Position numbers and translations under genes: made by a program
Shown here: positions 16,152 through 26,009 of the stretch, piece by piece
How the letters are laid out: each line of letters opens with the position of its first letter
How positions within the stretch are numbered: position 1 is the stretch's first letter
Assembly: GCA_019192545.1 (NCBI GenBank)
Contig: JAHCMI010000001.1
Coordinates: 310,001-374,000 of the forward strand
Length of the DNA: 64,000 bases
Direction: 5' to 3'
Source: Rivularia sp. MS3
Lineage (GTDB): Bacteria > Cyanobacteriota > Cyanobacteriia > Cyanobacteriales > Nostocaceae
The notes under the pieces: generated by a model
The model's input: only the letters and a program-made list of their open reading frames with translations
What the model was told of the DNA's origin: nothing
Database searches by the model: none

Positions 16152-16581
16152 AAATTCGGTTCGTTGTTAATATCTCTCTTTTTTCACGCAAGCAATAAAT
16201 TTATACTTTAATTTATTCCTCGTGTTTGAGATAATCGTTTTAAACTCACAAAAGTTTAAAATCTGATTTTTATTATAGGTTTATCTTGCCATATAAGTCT
16301 CTCATGAGGTCGCGAGCGTGGTATTTTCTACCAGATAAAACTTGAGTTAGCTTGAGTTTGTCGGGGAGGTTCTAAAGCTCTCCCCGAATCTGGGAGATAT
16401 TTATTTTAATATTTAAAGGTTTGAGCCATATACTTTTTTATTAGCTCGAAGCTTGAGTTTATGTTTATTTAAATATATTTAAATATTCTTATCTAAATAT
16501 TTATTTTAATTTATTTTAGGCACTTGACTTTAAAATGTGGGCTTTCTTAGTTAAAGTCTTTGATTATATGTAGGAAAAGCT
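16152..16581. other. Gap after cp12 with one hairpin
   Basis: 430 bases without a gene. CGGGGAG (16362-16368) and CTCCCCG (16380-16386) form a 7-base stem that stands out in AT-rich surroundings. It is not followed by a T-run, so a terminator role is weak. The rest is AT-rich and holds the promoter of the next gene. Confidence 0.4.
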
Positions 16582-17175
16582 ATGAATGATGTTTGGTTTC
16601 GCTCGTTAGTTTGGATGGACTATCGTTTAGCGGTTTTATTTACGGTTTTATTTCCGTTGGTTTTACTTATTTGGGCATTTGTTCAGAAAGCTGAAGGAAT
16701 TCAACGTCTGTTAACCATCTACTGGCGAGTCTCAAGTTTATTAGTAATAACTGTTTACCTAATGATTGGGGGTTTTGGAGTCAGTTTCATAACTTCATTG
16801 ATGGCGCGTATCCTAATCCCAATTTCACTGTGGTTCTGGATAGACTTAAACGATGAAATTGAGTATGGTTCCGATGGTCCTCTAAAATTTATTTTTACCT
16901 CTTGGCGTTGGGCTACAAGCATCTATTGTCTTTTAGGGGCACTAGCTACTATCCCTTTCTTGAGTTGTGCTTTTTCCGAAGCTGCTCTCAAGACTTCTTA
17001 CTGCAAAGTTTGGTTAGAAGCTCCATTGCTATTTAAAGACTATTTTCATCCTAATACCAATAATGGTTTCTTAGGATTTTTAGGTATTATTGGTTTGATT
17101 TTCTACGTTCTATGTTTAGCTTACTTTGTTGTCATTAAGCTTGGTAAACAAGGACGTACAGCCGCACCTCAATAA
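16582..17175 (+). CDS. DUF3177 family integral membrane protein
   Basis: A protein of 197 residues with about five membrane segments (roughly residues 15-34, 48-66, 70-88, 108-128 and 168-190). The opening WFRSLVWMDYRLAVLFTVLFP and the SLWFWIDLNDEI motif match the cyanobacterial DUF3177 family. Function is unknown. A short ribosome-like AGGAAA precedes the ATG. Family recognition is from memory of the N-terminal motif. Confidence 0.75.
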   Translation: MNDVWFRSLVWMDYRLAVLFTVLFPLVLLIWAFVQKAEGIQRLLTIYWRVSSLLVITVYLMIGGFGVSFITSLMARILIPISLWFWIDLNDEIEYGSDGPLKFIFTSWRWATSIYCLLGALATIPFLSCAFSEAALKTSYCKVWLEAPLLFKDYFHPNTNNGFLGFLGIIGLIFYVLCLAYFVVIKLGKQGRTAAPQ

Positions 17176-17633
17176 GGAATGGGGAAACATCGCTCGACTT
17201 GCGATTAGCAAGAGCGGGTAATAGCTCTTGTTTATCAACAACTCACAAACAAGATGTAGCGCTACGTGAAGGTTTAAGGATGTCCGAACCAACATTACGT
17301 AGTGCTATATCAGGCAATAAACTGTTTTACATTTAATTCGTATATTGGAAGCAGACAGAATGCCCTCAGTCGCGACAACGGAACGTCACTTCGCTCAACT
17401 GGGCGGCAATAGCACTTACAGAGATTGCCTCCGGCTTACATGGGGGTTTCCTAGACGCACGCGCTGCCTTGGAAATCCCCACAGCGTGCTGCTCTTTGCA
17501 ATGCAATAACTTACACAATTTACAATTTTTGCTTTATACAATCTAGCGGCACATTAACTTACTACTCAATCCTTACTCCTCACTCTTTGCACCAAGCTTT
17601 CAATGCCCCATGCCCAATTCCTAATTTCCAACA
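17176..17633. repeat. Intergenic region with GC-rich palindromic repeats
   Basis: No gene is supported. TGGGGGTTTCC (about 17440-17450) pairs imperfectly with GGAAATCCCCA (17471-17481) and encloses a GC-rich loop. The local base composition differs sharply from the AT-rich flanks and resembles the block at 360-490. The last 60 bases are pyrimidine-rich (ACTCCTCACT type) before the next start. Confidence 0.5.
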
Positions 17634-17933
17634 ATGACTAATTCAATTAATCGACGATTGGAGCAATATACACTCAAACGCCCTCAAGAAGTCTTATTAG
17701 TGAAAGTAGAGATTAATGGCGAACAAGACGAAGTTGCGATTTTTAGAGGATTTTCCAGTTCTTTGATGCGTGCGACTGCTTTCGATCCAGATATTCCTGT
17801 GATACCGCATGAAGCAATAATCATTAGTATCGACCGATTAAAAGCCCCATTTGTACCGGAATCACCACAATACATAGAGCAAGGACTTTCTGTAGAAGCG
17901 ATACAAACCTTACTCGCAGAAGCTAAAGTGTAA
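17634..17933 (+). CDS. Small conserved protein, cyanobacteria/plastid type (possibly DUF7734)
   Basis: A soluble protein of 99 residues. The order EVLLVKVEINGEQDEVAIFRG, SSLMRATAFDPDIPVIP, AIIISIDRLKAPF and YIEQGLS is a pattern I associate with a small family shared by cyanobacteria and plant plastids. The DUF number is from memory and is tentative. No catalytic residues can be named. The gene is single and starts at an ATG at 17634. Confidence 0.6.
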   Translation: MTNSINRRLEQYTLKRPQEVLLVKVEINGEQDEVAIFRGFSSSLMRATAFDPDIPVIPHEAIIISIDRLKAPFVPESPQYIEQGLSVEAIQTLLAEAKV

Positions 17934-18451
17934 AATAAAAAAATCTTCTCAGGAAATATAAAATATACAGTTATATATTATATTTATATTTAAGATTCGG
18001 ATAATATTCCTCTTCCGGCTTGATATATTATGTCAAATGCCTTAAGGAAGATATAACCAATTGTTGGGTAATTTTTACTTGGTTTTCGATGAATTCCTGT
18101 CGAATGCCAGCTTGTCATAGCATTATCACAGCATTATGACACTTGAAAATCTGGAGCATTTGTAGGAAAATAAATTCACTTTTAGGCATATTGACCAAGT
18201 TATGGTAAGTTTATAAAAATAAACATAAGAAATTCAAATAAATAAATACGTCTTTTTTGAACCAGTTTAAGGTAACTTTTTAATCTTAATACCATTAACA
18301 AATATAAGAAGCCCAGCGGGTGCATGTATAGAAATTGCACTTGATGTGAAAGTTATTAAAGAATCTTGCTGGATATAGTTAATCGTTGTGGTATGTAGTC
18401 CAAACGCAGTAACTAGCATCGTAAATCCTTACTCTCACACTTTTCCCCATT
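17934..18451. other. Gap before guaA
   Basis: 518 AT-rich bases with no open frame of interest. The promoter and any control site for guaA must be here. I cannot identify a purine riboswitch core or other known element by eye. Confidence 0.4.
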
Positions 18452-20080
18452 ATGAAAACAGCGGTGACTCTACTGAAAAAAGAAGCTTCTCAAGCTCAGA
18501 AAGTAGAATTAGAAAGACAACTAAACCGTCAGATGATTGCGATTCTCGATTTTGGTTCTCAGTATTCCGAACTGATTGCTCGTAGAATCAGAGAGACTCA
18601 AGTCTATTCAGAAGTTCTTTCCTATCGCACCACAGCCGAACAACTTCGTCAGCTAAACCCTAAAGGAATAATTCTTTCGGGTGGTCCGAGTTCGGTTTAT
18701 GATGCTAAAGCTCCTTGCTGCGATCCAGAAATATGGAATCTAGGGATTCCTATTTTAGGAGTTTGTTATGGTATGCAGCTCATGGTGCAACAACTTGGTG
18801 GGGAAGTACGAAAGTCTGAACGAGGAGAGTATGGAAAGGCTGCTCTACATATAGACGATCCCGTTGATTTGCTTGCCAATGTAGAAGACGGTACTACCAT
18901 GTGGATGAGTCATGGTGATTCCGTACTAAAAATGCCTGCTGGATTTGAATTATTAGCTCATACTGCTAATACTCCTTGTGCTGCGATCGCTAATCCCGAC
19001 AAAAAACTCTACGGAGTACAGTTCCATCCAGAAGTAGTGCATTCAGTTGGTGGATTATCGCTAATTCGTAATTTTGTATATGAGATTTGTAAGAGCGAAG
19101 CGACTTGGACAACCGACGCTTTTGTAGAAGAAGCGATTCGTGAGATTCGCGCTAAAGTAGGCAGCAAGCGAGTACTGTTAGCTCTCAGTGGAGGGGTTGA
19201 TTCCTCTACTTTGGCATTTTTATTGCACAAAGCCATCGGAGAACAGTTGACTTGCGTTTTTATCGATCAAGGCTTCATGCGGAAACTAGAGCCGGAACGC
19301 TTAGTCAAGCTATTTTCGGAACAGTTTCATATACCGGTTGAATATGTAAACGCTCGCGAACGCTTTATTGGAGCTTTAGCTGGAATTACAGATCCTGAAG
19401 AAAAACGGCGCATTATTGGGCATGAGTTTATCAAGGTATTTGAAGAGACATCGAAAGAACTCGGTCCCTTTGATTATCTAGCCCAAGGAACCTTGTATCC
19501 CGATGTGATTGAATCAGCAGATACTAACGTCGATCCGAAAACAGGAGAGCGAGTAGCAGTCAAAATCAAAAGCCATCACAACGTAGGTGGTTTACCCAAA
19601 GACTTACGTTTCAAGTTAGTTGAACCGCTGCGAAAACTTTTTAAAGACGAAGTTCGCAAAGTTGGGCGTTGCGTTGGTTTACCGCAAGAAATTGTCCAGC
19701 GCCAACCTTTCCCTGGACCGGGTTTAGCGATTCGTATCATTGGAGAAGTAACCGCACAAAGGCTAAATATTTTACGAGATGCCGATTTAATCGTGCGTCA
19801 AGAGATTAATCGTAATAACCTCTATAGTGAATATTGGCAGGCTTTTGCCGTATTGCTACCCATTCGTAGTGTTGGTGTTATGGGCGACCAACGCACATAC
19901 GCTTATCCGATAGTATTACGCATAGTTACCAGCGAAGATGGAATGACAGCAGATTGGGCAAGAGTACCTTATGACATACTCGAAGTTATTTCAAATCGAA
20001 TTGTCAACGAGGTGAAAGGTGTTAATCGAGTAGTATTTGATATTACATCTAAGCCCCCCGGAACAATTGAGTGGGAATAG
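18452..20080 (+). CDS. guaA: GMP synthase (glutamine-hydrolysing)
   Basis: A protein of 542 residues that makes GMP from XMP, ATP and glutamine. The N-terminal class I amidotransferase has the triad Cys105 (GVCYGMQ), His192 and Glu194 (QFHPEV). The ATP-pyrophosphatase domain has the P-loop SGGVDSS (246-252). The C-terminal dimer domain ends with the family tail KPPGTIEWE. The N-terminal ~28 residues before [10 protein letters not shown] are a cyanobacteria-type extension, so the ATG at 18452 is kept. It converges with the large histidine kinase across a 63-base gap with short tandem repeats. Confidence 0.97.
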   Translation: MKTAVTLLKKEASQAQKVELERQLNRQMIAILDFGSQYSELIARRIRETQVYSEVLSYRTTAEQLRQLNPKGIILSGGPSSVYDAKAPCCDPEIWNLGIPILGVCYGMQLMVQQLGGEVRKSERGEYGKAALHIDDPVDLLANVEDGTTMWMSHGDSVLKMPAGFELLAHTANTPCAAIANPDKKLYGVQFHPEVVHSVGGLSLIRNFVYEICKSEATWTTDAFVEEAIREIRAKVGSKRVLLALSGGVDSSTLAFLLHKAIGEQLTCVFIDQGFMRKLEPERLVKLFSEQFHIPVEYVNARERFIGALAGITDPEEKRRIIGHEFIKVFEETSKELGPFDYLAQGTLYPDVIESADTNVDPKTGERVAVKIKSHHNVGGLPKDLRFKLVEPLRKLFKDEVRKVGRCVGLPQEIVQRQPFPGPGLAIRIIGEVTAQRLNILRDADLIVRQEINRNNLYSEYWQAFAVLLPIRSVGVMGDQRTYAYPIVLRIVTSEDGMTADWARVPYDILEVISNRIVNEVKGVNRVVFDITSKPPGTIEWE

Positions 20081-20143
20081 GGTATTGGGAATAGTTAGGA
20101 GTTAGGAGTTACTAATTACCGATTAGCAATTCCTAATCCCCAA

Positions 20144-23100
20144 TTAAATCGGCAATTTAATCGTAAAAGTACTTCCTTCTCCTTCTCCACGGCTAAAGAC
20201 TTCAATAGTTCCTCCGTGGAGTTCAATTATATGACGGCTAATTGTCAAACCTAATCCTAACCCACCTTTTTTTCCAATTCCTTCTGCTTGACGATAGCGT
20301 TCAAAAACATACGGTAAAAACTTTGGACTAATACCAATCCCTGTATCGCTAACTGTAATCCGAATATATCTAGAAGAATTCAAATCAGAAGAAGTGAGAA
20401 AACTTAATTCTTCTTGTTTCCTTGTCTTCTCTTCTCCTTCTCTACCTCTTACTACTTCTTCCATAGACAATTCTACTCGAATTTGTCCTTCTTCTGGCGT
20501 AAACTTAATCGCGTTAGATAATAAATTTCCTAAAACTTGCTGCAAGCGCTCAGAATCAGCTTCTATTAGTGGAAGCGAATTGTCAATTATTGACTCAATA
20601 TAAATCGACTTGATATTTGCAGCTGGATATGATGTTTCTATAGCTGTCTGTACTGTTTCAATGAGATTGATTTGACTTTTATCAAGCTGAATAGTTCCTC
20701 GAAGAATTCGAGACGTATCTAATAAGTCTTCTAAAAGTTTTGCTTGAGATTTGGCATTACGTTCGATAGTTTCTAGAGCGCGGGTAGTAGTGGTTTCATC
20801 AAGTTGATAGGTTCGGAGCAATTTTGCCCAACCAAGAATTGAATTTAATGGCGATCGCAAATCATGGGATACCATTGCGACAAATTCATCTTTAGCTTTG
20901 TTAGCTGTCTCCGCTTCTGTACGAGCGGTTTGCTCGCGGCGTAAAAGCTCGCTATGTATGGCTTCTAACTGTTTGCGTTCGTGAATGTCGGTACTAGTAC
21001 CAAACCATTTTAAAACTTGTCCTTGCTCGTCTGTTATTGGTAATGCTCTGACTAAAAACCACCGATACATACCGTCACTGCGACGATAGCGCATTTCTGC
21101 TTCGTAAAGTTCGCCATTTTCTAAAGATTGTTGCCATATATGTATGATAGATTCAGCATCTTCTGGATGCACAATATCTAACCAGCCAAAATTTCTAGCT
21201 TCTGCAAAAGATTTTCCGGTATATTCAACCCAACGCTGACTTATATACTCGCATTCTCCTTGAGGATTACAACTCCAAACTATTTGCGGTATAGATTCGG
21301 ATAAAAATCGATAGCGTTGTTCGCTTTCACGTAATTCTAATTGAGCTTGTTTGCGTTGGCTAATATCTAGAACTAAACAAACGCTGTAGCCTTCAGTTTC
21401 TCTAGCTTTTATAGTGGCAATTGCTAATAAAATCGGAATACGAGTTCCGTCTTTTGCTAAATATTCTTTTTCAAAGGGTTTGCAAATTCCGTCTGTCTGT
21501 AATTCTTGAATTTTTCGTTCGTCAAGTTCGGAATATTCTGGTGGAGTCATCCGATTCCAATACAAAGAACCATTGTTCAATTCCTCGCGAGAGTAGCCAA
21601 ATGTTCGTAGAAAGGAATCATTGGCTTCATAAATTTTGCCAGTGAAGTCACCGAAATAAATTCCAACAATATTTGATTCAATAATACGTCTACATTTAGC
21701 TTCACTCTCACTTAATTCTAATTGTGCTTGCTTACGTTTGGTTATATCTAGGACAAAACAAACGCTGTAACCTTCGGATTCTCTACCTTCAATGCAGGCA
21801 ATTGCCATTAGTACCGATACACGAGTACCATCTTTACGGATATATTGCTTCTCGAAAGGAGTACAAAGTCCGTTCGATTCAAGTTCTTTTTTGACTCGCG
21901 GAATCATTGCTTGCGATTCGGTTCCCAATGTCATCTGATTCCAATTGAGTAAACCCGCTTCTAAATCTTGACGGTTATAGCCAACTATTTCTAAAAAAGC
22001 ATCGTTAGCTTCATAAATTCTGCCGGTAAAATCACCAAAATAAATGCCGATAATATTTGATTGGATAATTCTCTTATACTTCGCTTCACTTTCACTTAAT
22101 GCGATTTGAGCTTGTTTACGCTTGGTGATATCCGTCATTGAACCAACTACTCTTATCGGCTGATATTCAGAATTACGGACAACTAAACCTTTATCAAGTA
22201 CGTAGCAATATTGACCGTCTTTGTGGCGCACGCGATACTCAAAAGTATAATAATCTTGGTTAGCAATAACAGCTTGTAAAGGTTGGAATAAATTATTTTT
22301 ATCTTCAGGATGTACTAGCTGCATCCACCATTCAATAGTTGGTTCTACTTCTTCTAAAGAGTAGCCCAAAATGGTAGTTATACCCTCGGTTCTAATAACA
22401 CTATTGAAAGTAATATCCCAATCGTAAATTACAGAATCAACAGCACGAGATGCTAGCTGAAATCGTTCGTTAGTTAACCATAATTCCTCTTGAATTTGTT
22501 TACGATTTGTAATATCTAATGCCGTTCCAATCAATTGACGAGCAGAACCATCAGGGTTTCTAGTAAATACTGTATCCCAACTATAAAACCAATGCCACGA
22601 ACCATCTGCGTGTCGCAGTCGATATTCAGTTTCGACAATATCATCATCGGAGATAGTATTAAATCTTTGGAATAGAGTAGGAAGTCTTGTTAAATCATCG
22701 GGATGCATTAAATGCGGTATCGCATTACTACCCATTTTCTGAATTTCTGCCTTTGAATAACCCAAAAGTTCGCCAACTTGATGATTTACATAAACACTTC
22801 TTTGTTCGACTAAATCGTAAACGTATACAAGCCCTGGGGTAGTACTGCTGATGCGCTCTAATAACTGCTCAGAATCTTGTAGTCGTTTTTCTGCTTGCTT
22901 GTTTTCTGTAACATCTCTCCAGGAAGCTACGAATCCATCTCTTAATTTTGCAGCACGAATATCAAAAGCTCTAGTTAATTCTTGCTTACCAAAAACATCT
23001 GTATAAATTAAAGATTCTTTAACTAAAGGCTTGTTTGTCTTTACAACTTGACAATATTCTTCAAATAAACCCGTGGTGCGATGGGAGGGAAAAATTTCAC

Positions 23101-23686
23101 ATAGTTTCTTACCCAATTGCTCCTCTTTAGTCATTTGATTGCATTCACAAGCTGCCGCATTTATGTAGTCAATGCGAAAATCTACGATATTATCCGCTTC
23201 ATCGCGAATGCTGGAGAAAATGCCAAAACTGTCCAGCATATTCTCTACAGAAGTGCGGAAAAGTTCGTCGCTACAGCACCAATTTTTTTCGACTTTCTTA
23301 GAGTTTGCAATAGCAGAATTTATGGTGGATTTTAAAAGTTCTGCTGTTACCTGTTCCTTTACTAAATAATCTTGAAAACCGCTTTTAATTGCTCGTACTG
23401 CAATATTTTCGTTACCACACCCAGTTATCATAATTACAGGTGGTACTTCTCGATCTTGTTTTTGTTTTAATTGTGCCAGAAATTCTAATCCATCCATATC
23501 TGGCAGCAGATACTCTAATAAAATTAAGTCAGGATACAAACTTTGGTATAAATCTAACGCAGCATTTCCGGTTGATTCGGAAAAAATTGTGTATTCACAT
23601 TGCGAGTTTTTTTGCAGGTAGCTTTCGTACTTTTGAGAGTCTTCAGAACAATTATCAACAATTAAAACCCTTAGTTGTTGTACCAT
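20144..23686 (-). CDS. Hybrid sensor histidine kinase: receiver, six PAS domains, HisKA, HATPase
   Basis: A cytoplasmic protein of 1180 residues from the ATG at 23686; an earlier TTG would add three. Order: receiver (about 3-120), six PAS domains (about 140-900), HisKA with phospho-acceptor His941 (MVSHDLRSPLNSILGWAKLL), and HATPase (NLLSNAIKFTP; SDTGIGI; GGLGLGL) ending with ITIKLPI-like residues. In the receiver the phospho-accepting Asp is Glu58 (DLILLEYLLPDMDG), while Thr88 and Lys110 are kept, so normal phosphorylation is unlikely. PAS domains four and five are near copies (both have SNI.GIYFGDFTG.IYEAND), a tandem duplication. No cognate regulator is adjacent. The signal is unknown. Confidence 0.9.
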   Translation of the reverse strand: MVQQLRVLIVDNCSEDSQKYESYLQKNSQCEYTIFSESTGNAALDLYQSLYPDLILLEYLLPDMDGLEFLAQLKQKQDREVPPVIMITGCGNENIAVRAIKSGFQDYLVKEQVTAELLKSTINSAIANSKKVEKNWCCSDELFRTSVENMLDSFGIFSSIRDEADNIVDFRIDYINAAACECNQMTKEEQLGKKLCEIFPSHRTTGLFEEYCQVVKTNKPLVKESLIYTDVFGKQELTRAFDIRAAKLRDGFVASWRDVTENKQAEKRLQDSEQLLERISSTTPGLVYVYDLVEQRSVYVNHQVGELLGYSKAEIQKMGSNAIPHLMHPDDLTRLPTLFQRFNTISDDDIVETEYRLRHADGSWHWFYSWDTVFTRNPDGSARQLIGTALDITNRKQIQEELWLTNERFQLASRAVDSVIYDWDITFNSVIRTEGITTILGYSLEEVEPTIEWWMQLVHPEDKNNLFQPLQAVIANQDYYTFEYRVRHKDGQYCYVLDKGLVVRNSEYQPIRVVGSMTDITKRKQAQIALSESEAKYKRIIQSNIIGIYFGDFTGRIYEANDAFLEIVGYNRQDLEAGLLNWNQMTLGTESQAMIPRVKKELESNGLCTPFEKQYIRKDGTRVSVLMAIACIEGRESEGYSVCFVLDITKRKQAQLELSESEAKCRRIIESNIVGIYFGDFTGKIYEANDSFLRTFGYSREELNNGSLYWNRMTPPEYSELDERKIQELQTDGICKPFEKEYLAKDGTRIPILLAIATIKARETEGYSVCLVLDISQRKQAQLELRESEQRYRFLSESIPQIVWSCNPQGECEYISQRWVEYTGKSFAEARNFGWLDIVHPEDAESIIHIWQQSLENGELYEAEMRYRRSDGMYRWFLVRALPITDEQGQVLKWFGTSTDIHERKQLEAIHSELLRREQTARTEAETANKAKDEFVAMVSHDLRSPLNSILGWAKLLRTYQLDETTTTRALETIERNAKSQAKLLEDLLDTSRILRGTIQLDKSQINLIETVQTAIETSYPAANIKSIYIESIIDNSLPLIEADSERLQQVLGNLLSNAIKFTPEEGQIRVELSMEEVVRGREGEEKTRKQEELSFLTSSDLNSSRYIRITVSDTGIGISPKFLPYVFERYRQAEGIGKKGGLGLGLTISRHIIELHGGTIEVFSRGEGEGSTFTIKLPI

Positions 23687-24149
23687 TGTAAGCAAACTAC
23701 ATTAAAAAAATCGTGAAATTGAGCAATCGATAATTTATGTGAAATTAGACTCGTAAAATTTTTTGTTCGGAAAACATTTAATGTAAACAAATATACTTTT
23801 ATTTGATTCTATCTTTTATACTACTAGTTTACGGAAAGTTGGACACTGATAAATTTAGAACTATGTCTTAAACAAACCATAATACTGTTTTTAAAACAAA
23901 CTTCTATTCTAATTTGGCAATTTTTGCGACCAAATTTAAACGCTTGTAAATATATCTTGCTTCTAATAGATTACTATAAAGTCGATAATTTGTAAAAAAC
24001 GATTCATTATTTTTTCTTAAACATTAATTTGTATAGGGAATTCATATGTATAGCATTCCTAAATTATTTGTGAGATTTAAGAAACCCGGTTTTTTTTTAA
24101 CTGGGTTTTTGTCACCTATCTTTATCACAACTAATATAGGATTGCTAAA
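23687..24149. other. Gap upstream of the hybrid kinase
   Basis: 463 AT-rich bases. AAACCC (24082-24087) and GGGTTT (24103-24108) with a T/A-rich loop form a weak terminator-like hairpin beyond the end of the decayed cation-efflux gene. Nothing else is seen. Confidence 0.4.
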
Positions 24150-24716
24150 GATTTAGAAGCTAATTTGATTGGAAGTATAAGCAGGTGGTTCAACGTGAAT
24201 CAAAACTCTTACGGGGCTAAATTTTTCTTCTAAAAGAGATTCTACTTTTTCTGTAATGCGATGAGCCGTTTCTACATCTTTAGCTTCAACAACTAAATGC
24301 ATTTCAATAAACACTTGACGACCAATTACACCACGAGAAGCAATATAATGACAATTAATTACACCAGGAACCTGTAAAGCAATATCGTAGATAGTCTCTG
24401 GTGCGATCGCCATTTCATTTCATCTACCAGCCAAGGTAAATTTTCTTTGATTACAGTCCATCCCGACAAAAATATTTATACCCAGTACTAACAGTAATAA
24501 CCACAATTGTGGGGCTGAAATAGTAACCGGTTTACCTCCTTCAATTATTCGCTCAATTGCGCCTTGAAGAATTTCAAAACAAGCAATGGCTAAAAATCCA
24601 GCAATACCTAAAGCACCTACAGCTTCATATTTTTGCTGTTCGTAGGGGTGTTCCTTATCGGGTAAAGGAGAAGAAAATTGATTGGCAATTAATCCTAAAA
24701 ATGAATTGAGAATAAT
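24150..24716 (-). pseudogene. Decayed cation diffusion facilitator (CDF) transporter
   Basis: Reading leftward from about 24716, one frame gives IANQFSSPLPDKEHPYEQQK and then YEAVGALGIAGF...CFEILQGAIERIIEGG and LLLLVLGINIFVG, the early membrane part of a CDF metal-efflux protein. It then jumps, in another frame, directly to GWTVIKENLPWLVDE and, after a 5-base direct duplication (GAAATGAAAT), to the C-terminal cytoplasmic domain (24153-24413: PETIYDIALQVPGVINCHYI...VLIHVEPPAY). So the first two helices, the middle of the protein and the frame are all lost. The 86-residue C-terminal frame may still be open but is a remnant. Confidence 0.85.
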
Positions 24717-24830
24717 TATTTTTATTGATATCGTAAAATAGCTTAACCTTTCAAATCAATATTTATGTATAGCGATGTCCCATATGGAGGGAAAATAGAA
24801 AAGCTATATATATTAATAAATAGATAACCT

Positions 24831-25184
24831 ATGTCTGCAAATCATTTGACACTTAATTTAGTCGAAGGTTCTGTATCTTTCAGCTTTTCACCGGGAGCAG
24901 CACGGGAATTGAAAGCAGCAATAGATGAATTAATGCAAAAACTCAAGGTAGTTGCAACTAAAAACGCTAGCGGTGGAGGAAGAGCAAATCCTCAATCTTC
25001 AATGGAATACCGTTATACAGGAGAAGTGTTTTTAGAGCTTTTTTGTAACCCTAATATTTGGCCAAGTCCTTTTGCCGCCAAGGTTTTACTTACCGTGCGC
25101 TCTGACACTATTCGTTTGACTACAGAAGCTGAACTTACTCGTGTGATAGAAGATATTAATCAGTATCTAGAACAAGAAGATTAA
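24831..25184 (+). CDS. Conserved hypothetical protein
   Basis: A soluble protein of 117 residues, unrecognised. It has an amphipathic helix (AARELKAAIDELMQKLK, about 23-40), a Gly/Ser-rich linker, and two beta-rich stretches (SMEYRYTGEVFLELFCNP and AAKVLLTVRSDTIRLTTEAE), ending in an acidic helix. Codon content and a clean ATG at 24831 support it as real. There are no neighbours on the strand until the TerB-like gene 825 bases away. Confidence 0.6.
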   Translation: MSANHLTLNLVEGSVSFSFSPGAARELKAAIDELMQKLKVVATKNASGGGRANPQSSMEYRYTGEVFLELFCNPNIWPSPFAAKVLLTVRSDTIRLTTEAELTRVIEDINQYLEQED

Positions 25185-26009
25185 TTAAGCATTCCCATAA
25201 ACTGCATTTGCAGTAAAAATTATTCATGGCTAACTATGAGTTGTTATTAGTCATGAATAAGTTGATCTGGGGTTAAATTAAACAAACATAGGAATAGTCG
25301 CAGCTATTAGGGGCTATAGATTGACTTCAGGCATTATTGCCGTGCGGTTGTTGTGACGGAAATCTATCTGATATCTTGCACTCTATGCTTTATTGCCGGT
25401 TTACTTTCGATTTGAGAAGAAGATATTCATGCTTTTGCGACTTATTCCGAGTTTTTTTAGGTTTTTTGCAAATAATGCAGGATATTGGAAGCGGTAAAAA
25501 ATTTTTATCGCTTTCGTGCAAAGTTTTGATTAATTACGAACGTAGTAAAAAGGTTGTTAGTCAGCCACCAACCGGATATTGTGATAATTACGACCATTCA
25601 TAAAATAAGAAAAATTAAAATTATTGTAATGTGGGCAATCCTACCCCTCTCTTATATATAAACTAAATAGGCTATAGCTTAAAACAAGAATAATAACAAG
25701 TATAAGAAGTCTTAAAATCAAAATCGTAAATTATATCAATAAATAGTTCTCAAAGGTAAATAGAATTACAAAATTTTTGCAGCCAGCAGATAAAGGGTTT
25801 TATATTAATTCTTATGATTTTGAGAAAAGGTAAAAAAAGGTAACTCTATTCTAGTAATATCTAAAATACATATAAACAACATCGCTATGCAGTTTACTGT
25901 GAATGCCGAAAAATTAAATTGTTTATCAACCTATTTAACATAATATTGTGAATACAGCGAGCCACTGCTAATTTTTTGCACTGAAATACTATGCTTGGAG
26001 GTACGAATT
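25185..26009. other. Long gap with a hairpin and repeat fragments
   Basis: TTATTCATG (25220-25228) pairs exactly with CATGAATAA (25252-25260), extended by CTAA/TTAG, just after the previous gene, and is probably its terminator or a regulatory hairpin. Around 25335-25360 TATTGCCGTGCGGTTGTTGTGA resembles 37300-37325 and is repeat-derived. An 88-codon open frame over it is rejected. A good ribosome site (GGAGG, 25997-26001) lies at the right end. Confidence 0.5.

Noticed and set aside
17561-17590. ACTCCTCAC-like stretch as the small RNA Yfr1
   Set aside because: The motif is only partial, the flanking stem-loops of Yfr1 are missing, and the text fits the pyrimidine heptad repeats common here.
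25337-25603. An 88-codon cysteine-containing frame
   Set aside because: Its start overlaps a repeat fragment shared with 37.3 kb, and no protein-like pattern is seen.
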